From Gordonia sp. OPL2 (GTDB lineage Bacteria; Actinomycetota; Actinomycetes; Mycobacteriales; Mycobacteriaceae): a stretch of DNA of 64,000 nt. Shown piece after piece: positions 8,484 through 15,631 of the stretch. Numbering within the stretch: the stretch's first letter is position 1; each line of letters begins with the position of its first letter. A program made the translations under genes and the position numbers. Location of the stretch: assembly GCF_003797825.1 (NCBI RefSeq), contig NZ_RKME01000006.1, forward strand, positions 124,001 through 188,000, read 5' to 3'. The notes beneath the pieces are model-generated. The model was not told the origin of the DNA and did not search any database. It saw only the letters and a list, made by a program, of their open reading frames with translations.

Positions 8484-9140
8484 GTGTTGAGGTGGTTGAC
8501 CGGGGCGCAGATCAATCCGGGCTGGCCCGCGACCCTGGGACCGCTGATCACCCAGGCCGGCGCGGTGACCTTGCGGCCGGTGAAGTTGCGTGACGCGAAA
8601 TCGTGGAGCGAGTTGCGCATCGCGAACCAGAACACCCTGCTGCCCTGGGAACCCACGGGAATCGGCTCCTGGGCCGAGAGGCACCATCCGAGCGCCTGGC
8701 CGCCGCTCTTCTCGGTCCTGCGGTCCGAGGCCAAACGAGGGACCGTCCTGCCGTTCGTCATCGAACTCGACGGCACCTACGTCGGCCAGTTGACCGTCGG
8801 CAACATCCAGCGTGGCGCGGTCCGCAGCGCCTGGATCGGATACTGGGTCGACTCGCGACACGTCGGACAGGGAATCGCCACCGCCGCAGTCGCTCTCGGC
8901 GTGGATCATTGCTTCGGGCCGGTCGGTCTGCACCGGTTGGACGCGACCGTCCAGCCCGCCAACGTGGCGTCGCAGGCGGTGCTCACCAAGATCGGGTTCC
9001 GGCGCGAAGGGCTCCTCGAGCGGTACATGGACGTCAACAAACGCTGGCGCGACCACATTCTCTTCGCCCTGACCGCAGAGGAAGTGGTCGGCAGCGCCGC
9101 CGAGACGCTCGTGCGGGCTGGCCGGGCATCGTTCCACTGA
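8484..9140 (+). CDS. rimJ: GNAT acetyltransferase, RimJ-like
   Basis: A 218-aa GNAT protein resembling ribosomal-protein Nalpha-acetyltransferases. The N-terminus LRPVKLRDAKSW and the acetyl-CoA loop region SRHVGQGIATAAVAL followed by NVASQAVLTKIGF are characteristic. Start GTG 8484 lies 7 nt after a TAAACT -10 box, implying a leaderless message. It is 21 bp downstream of glp. The substrate is assumed from the family; S5 acetylation is not shown here. Confidence 0.82.
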   Translation: MLRWLTGAQINPGWPATLGPLITQAGAVTLRPVKLRDAKSWSELRIANQNTLLPWEPTGIGSWAERHHPSAWPPLFSVLRSEAKRGTVLPFVIELDGTYVGQLTVGNIQRGAVRSAWIGYWVDSRHVGQGIATAAVALGVDHCFGPVGLHRLDATVQPANVASQAVLTKIGFRREGLLERYMDVNKRWRDHILFALTAEEVVGSAAETLVRAGRASFH

Positions 9141-9169
9141 CGTCGTACCGAGGACGTATGGTCGCCTGC

Positions 9170-9829
9170 ATGACACCGCTGGAGATCGTCGTCCGGGGAC
9201 GTGCGAACCGAAAATACCGTCCCGAGAGGGCAATTCTTCACCTCACCGTGCACCTCGAGGGCGACACCAGGGAGACCGTTCACCGGGATTCGGTCGCCGT
9301 GCACGCCACACTCGTGGAGGACATCACCGGGCTGGCCGCCGCCGGCACCGTCACCACCTGGTCCAGCGATTCGGTCCGTGTCACCAGCCACCGCCCGTAC
9401 GACCGGGACGGTGAGCAACGAGAAATGGTGTATGTCAGTCGTATCGGACTCGACGTCGAGTTCGGCGACTTCGACGCGCTCTCCGAGTGCACCGAGCGAT
9501 GGGGTGCCCTCGACGGCGTCGACATCGGCGGCGTGCACTGGGATGTCACCGACGAAAATCGCCGGATCTACGAACGTGACCTCCGGCGAGCCGCCGTCGA
9601 CGACGCGGTCGCCAAGGCCCAGGCCTACGCCGACGCCGTCGGACGAGGCGCCGTCGTCGCCACACAGCTGGCCGATCCGGGCATGCTGGCCGAGCCGAGT
9701 AACGCCTCGATGGCGGTGCGCGCCATGCCCCTTGGTGCTCCACCTCCCGGCGGCGGCCCTTCGCTCGAACTGCGCTCCGACGACATCGAGATCGGGATGT
9801 CGGTCGACGCTCGTTTCGTCGCCGAGTAG
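9170..9829 (+). CDS. SIMPL-domain protein
   Basis: A 219-aa SIMPL (DUF541) protein: IVVRGRANRKYRPERAILHL at the start, then a long helix-rich middle (DLRRAAVDDAVAKAQAYADA) and the closing strand VDARFVAE. I see no signal peptide, so it is probably cytoplasmic, unlike many members. ATG 9170 follows TATGGT by 7 nt (leaderless); ATG 9158 is inside that box and is less likely. A longer frame from 8603 is a shadow of rimJ. Function unknown. Confidence 0.75.
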   Translation: MTPLEIVVRGRANRKYRPERAILHLTVHLEGDTRETVHRDSVAVHATLVEDITGLAAAGTVTTWSSDSVRVTSHRPYDRDGEQREMVYVSRIGLDVEFGDFDALSECTERWGALDGVDIGGVHWDVTDENRRIYERDLRRAAVDDAVAKAQAYADAVGRGAVVATQLADPGMLAEPSNASMAVRAMPLGAPPPGGGPSLELRSDDIEIGMSVDARFVAE

Positions 9830-9831
9830 CA

Positions 9832-9890
9832 GCGCTCCCAGCGCCTGAGCCGAGTCGGCCCGCTCGCTGCGCTCCCGGCGCCTGAGCCGA
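9832..9890. repeat. two 22-bp direct repeats between the SIMPL gene and glpR
   Basis: Copies at 9832-9853 and 9869-9890 differ at one base. They begin directly after the SIMPL stop codon and are GC-rich. Probably a small dispersed repeat or terminator-like structure. Confidence 0.6.
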
Positions 9891-10006
9891 CCCTGTGAAT
9901 CCCACCAATGTCACCGCGGCTCGGCGCGTCTGCACCGGCCGAGACCTGCTCGCCCCTAGATTGTGAGGTGGCCTCGTGTAACCAGAGTGAAAGAAGGGAG
10001 AGTCGC

Positions 10007-11341
10007 ATGCCGAACTCAGTCTTGTGGGTCTGCCTTGTGGCCATATGGCTTTTCGTCCTGGTTCCGATGGTCATCAAAGGTCGCCCGCAGATGCGGAAGA
10101 CGACCGACGCCGCCAAGGAGACCCGTCTCCTCCACCGCGGCGGAACCCGTGCCCGGCCGACCCGGCGTCGTGCATCCGGTGCACACCCACACGACCCGTC
10201 GTGGAAGTCCGACCGTGCCCGATCCACCCGCGCAGGCCGCACCGCCGTCCTCGACAAGGACGATGAGGGCGAGACCGACGAGGTGGAGACCGACAGGCCG
10301 ACCACCACAGCGGATTCCGAGACCGACGAGACGTCGACGGTCCGGCACGCGACCGGTGAGACCGTGACCGCTCCGTCCGCCGACGACTCCGACGACGACT
10401 CCGTGGACGAGTCCACCGACACCCGCGGCGAGGATGACCTCGTCGCCACGAAGGCCGCAGATGCCCCGGCCGACGACAGCGCAGACGTTTCCGCGACCAG
10501 CGACGACGAGGTCGACGAGGAAGTGACCGTCGACGGAGAGTTCGTCGATCCGGAACACGACGACCTCGAGGACGAACTCGACGATGTCGAGGACGCCGAG
10601 ATCGCCGAGGCCGACGACCTGGACGACAACACCGGTGCCGAGTCCGAGGACACGGCGGAAGTCGACTTCGATGACGAGTACGACGATGCCGATGCCGACG
10701 AGACCGACGAATACGACGACGGTGAGCGCGTCGACGACGAGTACGACGACGATCTTGAGGACGATCTCGAGGACGAGTACGACGACCTCGATGAGGATGT
10801 CGATGCGGTCGAGGACGAGTACGACGATGCGGTCGAGGCGGAGATCGACGACCCCGCCGTCGTCAGCAGGCCTGCACGGTCCACCCGTCGTCGGACCGCT
10901 TACTCACCCGACGCACGGGGCACCGAACTCCGCTACCGGGAACGCCAGCGCGTCCTGATCGCCCTCGTGATGCTGACGATTGCTGCGGCGGCGTCGGGGA
11001 TCTTCCTGGGGATGATCGGCTGGGTCGTGACCGGCGTCATCGGGGTGATCATGGTGGCCTACCTCGCCTACCTGCGGCGCAGTGCTGCCACCGAAGCCCA
11101 GATCCGTGCGCAACGCGCTGCTCGGGCCCGGCGCGCCGAACGTGAACGGACCGAACGTCGTCGTCGTGCCGAAGCGGTTCCCGAGTTCGCCGCGACGCCC
11201 CCGCCGCCGCGTCTACGTCGTCCGGGCGGCGCCATCGTCCTCGAGATCGACGACGAGGACCCCGTGTTCGAGCACCTTCCGCCGTTCCAGCGCCGACGCA
11301 TGATGCGCGAGGACGACGGATTGCGCCGCGTCGCAGGCTGA
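10007..11341 (+). CDS. glpR: GlpR, membrane receptor for Glp with acidic disordered domain
   Basis: A 444-aa membrane protein: an N-terminal helix (residues 4-22), a long acidic disordered region rich in Asp/Glu (about 82-285), two close membrane helices (about 316-355), a very basic helix (about 366-390) and a conserved end (IVLEIDDEDPVFEHLP). It matches Rv0996 and corynebacterial GlpR by position and architecture; GlpR recruits Glp to the divisome. ATG 10007 has AAGGGAG 6 nt upstream; in-frame codons back to 9908 look non-coding. A -10 box TAGATT is at 9957. A very strong hairpin follows the gene. Confidence 0.82.
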   Translation: MPNSVLWVCLVAIWLFVLVPMVIKGRPQMRKTTDAAKETRLLHRGGTRARPTRRRASGAHPHDPSWKSDRARSTRAGRTAVLDKDDEGETDEVETDRPTTTADSETDETSTVRHATGETVTAPSADDSDDDSVDESTDTRGEDDLVATKAADAPADDSADVSATSDDEVDEEVTVDGEFVDPEHDDLEDELDDVEDAEIAEADDLDDNTGAESEDTAEVDFDDEYDDADADETDEYDDGERVDDEYDDDLEDDLEDEYDDLDEDVDAVEDEYDDAVEAEIDDPAVVSRPARSTRRRTAYSPDARGTELRYRERQRVLIALVMLTIAAAASGIFLGMIGWVVTGVIGVIMVAYLAYLRRSAATEAQIRAQRAARARRAERERTERRRRAEAVPEFAATPPPPRLRRPGGAIVLEIDDEDPVFEHLPPFQRRRMMREDDGLRRVAG

Positions 11342-11394
11342 TCCAGACGCCGAGGCAGCCGAGCTCGCAGGAGACGGAGCAGGCCGCCGGAGCC

Positions 11395-11452
11395 ACCTCA
11401 TCTGTCGGTTCTCACCTTCGCACCTACGAAGGTGAGAACCGACAGATGAGGT
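11395..11452 (+). terminator. 26-bp perfect hairpin after glpR
   Basis: Arms 11395-11420 and 11427-11452 pair perfectly around a 6-nt loop and are followed by TTCTGT on the plus strand. It is 53 bp past the glpR stop and 27 bp before the end of the convergent gene at 11480. Confidence 0.8.
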
Positions 11453-11479
11453 TTCTGTAGCGCCCGCTGACACGTGCGG

Positions 11480-12235
11480 TCAGGAAGTGTGAACTGCCTC
11501 TGGATGATCGGCGATCCACGCGCGGCCAAGACGCGCGGCCCGCGACAGCGCGAACCATTCGCCCACATACATGACCGGTGCGCCGACGATGGGAATGTAC
11601 GCCAGCGTGCGGAGCGGGAGAGCAGGCTGTGGCCGGCGTTCGAACTCGTTCGACAGGCTGCGCAACGTCATCGCGGTCTCCCAGACCGTCCCGATCAGAG
11701 TGCGTTTGCGTGCGGAGTCCTCGATCGGCAACACCGCGTCGTCGGTGGCTCCCGCGGTGTCCGCCGACGTCTCGTCGCCGATGTCGCGGCCGCACAGCAC
11801 CGATGCGAGCAGCCGCACCTGATGAGCCCTGTCGGTGACGCCGTACTCGCGCGCGACCGCCACGAGCACCATCGCCTGGTTGGCGAACCCGAGAACCGAG
11901 GCCAGAGGCAGCCGGCGAGTCCAGCCACCGAACAGGCCGGGGTAGGCGACAGCCACCGTGTTGACCGTCCCGATCCGGGAGACCCACCAATCCGCCCGAC
12001 TGTTCATCGACCGCGACGACCAGCCCTTCGTCCCCGGCCAGTCCGTCAGGTTCAGTCCCTCGGCCACCAGGTGCAGTGCGTGCTGCAGTCTCGAATCATG
12101 GTGCGGATCGTCGTCGAAGGTGTGCTTCTTGAGCCCGAGCGGATCACGCTCCGAGAGCGTGTCGAGCACCGGGTTGATACCCGCGACTGCGCGGTCCAGC
12201 ACTGCCGCGACCTGGGCATCGGACATCTTAGCCAT
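11480..12235 (-). CDS. conserved hypothetical protein, 251 aa
   Basis: Not recognised. The product starts with a helical region (MSDAQVAAVLDRAVAGINPVL), has a His/Asp-rich stretch (FDDDPHHDSRLQHALHLVAE), and contains two moderately hydrophobic segments (near 115-128 and about 212-226). Codon use fits the neighbours and there is no competing frame. ATG 12235 lies 6 nt after TAGCCT, so the message is probably leaderless; ATG 12226 is an internal alternative. It is next to the tRNA-Ala gene, on the opposite strand. Confidence 0.75.
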   Translation of the reverse strand: MAKMSDAQVAAVLDRAVAGINPVLDTLSERDPLGLKKHTFDDDPHHDSRLQHALHLVAEGLNLTDWPGTKGWSSRSMNSRADWWVSRIGTVNTVAVAYPGLFGGWTRRLPLASVLGFANQAMVLVAVAREYGVTDRAHQVRLLASVLCGRDIGDETSADTAGATDDAVLPIEDSARKRTLIGTVWETAMTLRSLSNEFERRPQPALPLRTLAYIPIVGAPVMYVGEWFALSRAARLGRAWIADHPEAVHTS

Positions 12236-12366
12236 GGTCTGAGGCTAGCGAACCCGCGGGCGCGACAGCGTCTGCGGTCCGCGGACGACAGGGCCCGAAC
12301 GGCGGTTTGGAGGTACCGGCCGCCCAACTGCTACAGTGGCCAACGGCCGGTCACTCGTGACCGCCC

Positions 12367-12442
12367 GGGGCTATGGCGCAGTTGGTAGCGCGACTCGTTC
12401 GCATCGAGTAGGTCAGGGGTTCGATTCCCCTTAGCTCCACCA
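12367..12442 (+). tRNA. tRNA-Ala (anticodon CGC)
   Basis: A complete cloverleaf of 73 nt plus an encoded CCA (12440-12442). The acceptor stem has the G3:U70 pair that identifies alanine tRNAs, the anticodon loop is TTCGCAT (CGC, reading GCG) and the T loop is TTCGATT. It is followed by a terminator. Confidence 0.97.
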
Positions 12443-12449
12443 TCGTGAG

Positions 12450-12487
12450 ACCCCCTTCCATCTGTGACGGAGCAGGAGGAAGGGGGT
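12450..12487 (+). terminator. intrinsic terminator of tRNA-Ala
   Basis: A 10-bp stem (12450-12459 with 12478-12487) with an 18-nt loop and a T-rich run at 12487-12489, 8 nt after the tRNA. Confidence 0.8.
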
Positions 12488-12807
12488 TTCGTCGTCTTCC
12501 GGGACGTCGGTCCCTGCCTCTGGGCGTCACCGATCAGTGTGGGACCGGAATCCTGCATCGCCGGCCTGTGGCACGGCCGGCGGCACACAACCGTGTTTCC
12601 CCAAGAAACCCCTGTCGTCTGCTCAGCCGACACGACTGTGACCTGCGCTTCTTTTTGATGAAACGGCTGAATCGTACGCATGCGGCGTCCACCATCTATG
12701 GACGATGTTCTCTCTTCGCAGTCACGGCACGTGAGTTTCGATTACGGTCGCGAATGTTCGGCGACCGACAGACGGGTATGGACCGACAGGCGGCAAGGGA
12801 GGTGGCG
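12488..12807 (+). other. non-coding stretch before the GGDEF-EAL gene
   Basis: About 320 bp. A possible -10 box (TACGGT, 12743-12748) lies 5 nt before an in-frame ATG at 12754, which would add 18 codons to the downstream gene. Otherwise I see no gene or clear structure. Confidence 0.4.
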
Positions 12808-14580
12808 ATGACCGACGGTGACCGCGTCGACGACGACGCCCCCATGCCTGCGGTGACGCCGATCGGGGCTCCCGGCGACGTGTCCGAGATCGAACGTCAG
12901 CGTCGCCTCGTCGAGCGGATGCGGGCGATCTTCGACTCTCTCGAACGTGCGGTGATCGTCGTCGGCCGCGACGGTGCCGTCGAACTGGTGAATCCCTCGG
13001 CCATCGCGCTGCTCGATCTCGCCGACGACGCGGTCGCCGGACTGCGACTCACCGACCTCGCCCTCGACTTCTCCTCTCCGGAGGAGTCGCCCATCGAGGT
13101 CTGCCTGCGGACGGGTGTGGCCACCGACGACCACATGGCGACCATCGTCGCGCCGGCGGGTCGGCGCTGGATCTCCTGCAGCTGCCGTGCGATCGGTGAT
13201 GGCGACGACCGCGCCGTGGTCGTGTCGATGGACGACATCACCGACCGTCATCGCGAGACGTCGCGCCTCGAGTGGGAGGCCAATCAGTACGAGTGGGAGG
13301 CGTATCACGATCAGCTGACCGGTCTGCTGAGTCGTGCGGGCATCATCCGGGCCATCGAGACCTACTCCGACCGTCTGGAGGCCCCCGAGGACTGCGTCGT
13401 CGTGCACTATCTGGACCTCGACGACTTCAAGCTCGTCAACGACGCACTCGGACACATGATCGGCGACGAGATCCTGACCGAGATCGGCAACCGCCTTCGC
13501 GAGGCCATGGGGGAGGACTCGGCGATCGGCAGGCTCGGCGGGGACGAATACGTGATCGTCCAACTCGTTCACAAGGACCATGCGACCCGCGTGGACGACC
13601 TCGTGTCCCACATTCACGAGACAGTCGGTGTCCCCATCGAACTGGCCACCCACAGCGAACGGATCAGCGTCAGCGTCGGGGTGGCCGTCGCACGCTTCGG
13701 CGACGTCCGGCCGACGCCCACCGATCTCCTCCGTGACGCCGACATCGCGCTGTATCAGGCGAAGACGATCTCGCGCGGCCGTCCCTACGTGCGGTTCCGG
13801 CCGCAGCATCGCCTGGATCTGCAACGCCGACAGCGGATCGAACGGGAGCTCCGGGAGACGATCGACTCCGATCCGGCACAGGTCTACTTCGACTACCAGC
13901 CGATCGTCGACGTCAAACGCGGCCATCAGCCGGTCGCCCTCGAGGCCCTGATGCGGTGGCGCCACCCCGAACTGGGGCTCATCTCGCCCAGCGAGTTCCT
14001 CGCCGTCGCCGACCGCAGCGACCTCATCGAACTCCTCGGTGCCCACGTGCTCGATCAGGCGGTGCGCGAGTTCATCCGGCACGACGGCACCGCCGAACTC
14101 ACCCTGTGCCTGAACTTCTCCCGGCGCGAACTCGCCGACCGACACTTCATGGCGCGGCTGGAGATGACCCTCGCCGAGACCGGTCTCGCACCCGGGCGAC
14201 TGTGTATCGAGATCACCGAACGCGTCCTCGCGGCCGGGGACCACGACGGTGTCGTGGCCACCCTGGCCGCGGTCCGGGCGCTCGGATGTCAGGTCGCGAT
14301 CGACGACTTCGGAACGGGCGCTTCGACGTTGAGCGAGTTCTATCGGCTGCCGATCAGCATCATCAAGACGGACAAGTCCTTCGTCGACGCCCTCGACGAC
14401 GGGGATCGCGCGGAGATCATGCTCTCCGGCATCGTCGCGACGGCGCACGCGACCGGTGTGCAGGTCGTCGCCGAGGGTGTGGAGACCTCCCGGCAGGCCG
14501 CGGCCATCGAACGGGTCGGATGCGACTTCGCGCAAGGCTACTTCTACGCATTTCCCCAGCGGCTGGCCAACATCCACTGA
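12808..14580 (+). CDS. PAS-GGDEF-EAL cyclic-di-GMP signalling protein
   Basis: A 590-aa soluble protein: PAS-like domain (about 30-145, IFDSLERAVIVVGRDG), GGDEF domain with GGDEY at 244-248, and EAL domain starting with EAL at 379-381. The EAL site looks intact (LEALMRWRHP, ITERVL, DDFGTGAST, KTDKSFV, AEGVET, FAQGYF), so phosphodiesterase activity is likely. The cyclase motif ends in Tyr instead of Phe and there is no RxxD inhibitory site upstream, so cyclase activity is uncertain. ATG 12808 has AAGGGAGG 5 nt upstream. No membrane helices are seen. Confidence 0.9.
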   Translation: MTDGDRVDDDAPMPAVTPIGAPGDVSEIERQRRLVERMRAIFDSLERAVIVVGRDGAVELVNPSAIALLDLADDAVAGLRLTDLALDFSSPEESPIEVCLRTGVATDDHMATIVAPAGRRWISCSCRAIGDGDDRAVVVSMDDITDRHRETSRLEWEANQYEWEAYHDQLTGLLSRAGIIRAIETYSDRLEAPEDCVVVHYLDLDDFKLVNDALGHMIGDEILTEIGNRLREAMGEDSAIGRLGGDEYVIVQLVHKDHATRVDDLVSHIHETVGVPIELATHSERISVSVGVAVARFGDVRPTPTDLLRDADIALYQAKTISRGRPYVRFRPQHRLDLQRRQRIERELRETIDSDPAQVYFDYQPIVDVKRGHQPVALEALMRWRHPELGLISPSEFLAVADRSDLIELLGAHVLDQAVREFIRHDGTAELTLCLNFSRRELADRHFMARLEMTLAETGLAPGRLCIEITERVLAAGDHDGVVATLAAVRALGCQVAIDDFGTGASTLSEFYRLPISIIKTDKSFVDALDDGDRAEIMLSGIVATAHATGVQVVAEGVETSRQAAAIERVGCDFAQGYFYAFPQRLANIH

Positions 14581-14588
14581 GCCGCGCG

Positions 14589-14613
14589 GCCGGGCCCCGT
14601 CGCGGGACCCGGC
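14589..14613. terminator. GC-rich hairpin between convergent genes
   Basis: Stem GCCGGG/CCCGGC with an inner CCCG/CGGG pairing and a 3-nt loop, one mismatch. It sits between the ends of the GGDEF-EAL gene (14580) and the FBP gene (14649). Confidence 0.5.
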
Positions 14614-14648
14614 GTCGTCAGCACGTGATCCGTCGTGAGGACCCGGCG

Positions 14649-15143
14649 TCAGGAAGCCTGACCCAGTACGCGGTGGGCAAAGCCGCCGAGGTGATCGCGC
14701 AGCACCGCGATCCGTGACTGGCGGACCGCCTCGGGGTCGTCGCCGGCGAAGATCGCCGATGGGCGCACCCGGACGTTCGCCGAGCATTCGAATCCCGAGC
14801 AGATCAGCGTCCCGACGGTGTTGCCCTTGCGTCCTGCGGCACCGGCGACCTTCGCGCTGTAGAAGGCGACCTCGTTGGGCAACTGGACGTCCTGGCAGAA
14901 CGAGCACTGGGGACGGGTCCGTGGCTGACGTCCGCCGAGACGCAGCATGATGCCGACGAGCCGGTCATCGGTGGGGATGACCATGTAGCCGGCCAGCGGA
15001 AGCTTCGGATCGCGCCAGCCGAGGAAATCGATGTCCTCCCAACGGATTCGGTCGAATCCGGAGGGGAGGGTCGCGGACTTCCGTTCGCGGACCGTCGCGT
15101 TGACGAAAGACGTGCGGATCTGTGATTCGGTGAGGGACTGCAT
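14649..15143 (-). CDS. FBP-domain protein (FusB/treble-clef zinc-finger family)
   Basis: A 164-aa protein with DFLGWRDPKLPLAGYMV and four cysteines (Cys80, Cys83, Cys115, Cys120) that form the treble-clef zinc finger of the FBP domain. In staphylococci FusB/FusC proteins bind EF-G and free it from fusidic-acid-stalled ribosomes; whether the shorter actinobacterial forms do this is unknown. ATG 15143 begins the conserved MQSLTESQIRTSFVN; the longer frame is not conserved-looking. A possible leaderless short ORF lies upstream at 15303-15235 on the same strand. Confidence 0.82.
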   Translation of the reverse strand: MQSLTESQIRTSFVNATVRERKSATLPSGFDRIRWEDIDFLGWRDPKLPLAGYMVIPTDDRLVGIMLRLGGRQPRTRPQCSFCQDVQLPNEVAFYSAKVAGAAGRKGNTVGTLICSGFECSANVRVRPSAIFAGDDPEAVRQSRIAVLRDHLGGFAHRVLGQAS

Positions 15144-15234
15144 GAGAGGTGACCTAACGGGTCGTCGTGGGCAGGGTACGTCTCGACCGACGCGGCCGCC
15201 TGCGGCGGGACACGCGTCTGTCGGGGCGGGAACC

Positions 15235-15303
15235 TCAGTTGTCGGCGTGCACGACGCCGACAACCTCCCCACGCCCTGCGGGCGACGACTCGACAAAGCT
15301 CAC
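15235..15303 (-). CDS. possible 22-aa leader peptide upstream of the FBP gene
   Basis: GTG start at 15303, 22 codons, stop at 15237-15235, with GC-rich third positions (MSFVESSPAGRGEVVGVVHA...). A perfect TTGACA -35 (15339-15334), 17-bp spacer and GAGCAT -10 (15316-15311) put the start 7 nt after the -10, as in a leaderless leader peptide. The FBP start is 91 nt downstream. Short ORFs of this size arise by chance, so this is tentative. Confidence 0.35.
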   Translation of the reverse strand: MSFVESSPAGRGEVVGVVHADN

Positions 15304-15631
15304 GGTAGGCATGCTCCCGTGCGGGCAGAAGCATGTCAACGTGGTTTCGCTGTCGCCCGCGACCGTGTCGTGAGACGTCCTCGTGCCGCCGACATGACGC
15401 TGGTCACCATGATTTGGCCGCCCACCCCGGCCTCGCGTACCGTAGAGACAATTGATGCACCACATGCTGGGCGTCAACGCGTCGTAGAACGCTTCTTCGA
15501 CAGGCCAGTCCATTCAGCGCCTGATCATCGACTTCATACGGCGAACGAATGCGCGACAGACGCGCCTTCGCCACCGAGACCGTGTCAGAGCCCTGTGCTG
15601 TTGCGCGCGTCCACAACAGAGAGAACGGACC
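15304..15631. promoter_or_regulatory. upstream region shared by the FBP leader and the DEAD-box helicase gene
   Basis: About 330 bp without a convincing gene. On the minus strand it holds the TTGACA-N17-GAGCAT promoter of the FBP leader. On the plus strand it would form a long 5' UTR for the helicase gene, as is common for cold-induced helicases, but I cannot place the promoter. Confidence 0.4.

Noticed and set aside
8603..9169. Long N-terminal extension of the SIMPL gene through rimJ
   Set aside because: This part is an Arg-rich out-of-frame reading of rimJ; a leaderless start at 9170 explains the gene.
12742..14907. 721-aa open frame antisense to the GGDEF-EAL gene
   Set aside because: It is a shadow: long, charged, compositionally odd, with no domain, while the opposite frame has clear PAS, GGDEF and EAL motifs.
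15235..15513. 92-aa minus-strand frame between the FBP and helicase genes as a full protein
   Set aside because: The first half has poor codon bias and no start signal; only the last 22 codons have a promoter and good bias, which I list as a possible leader.
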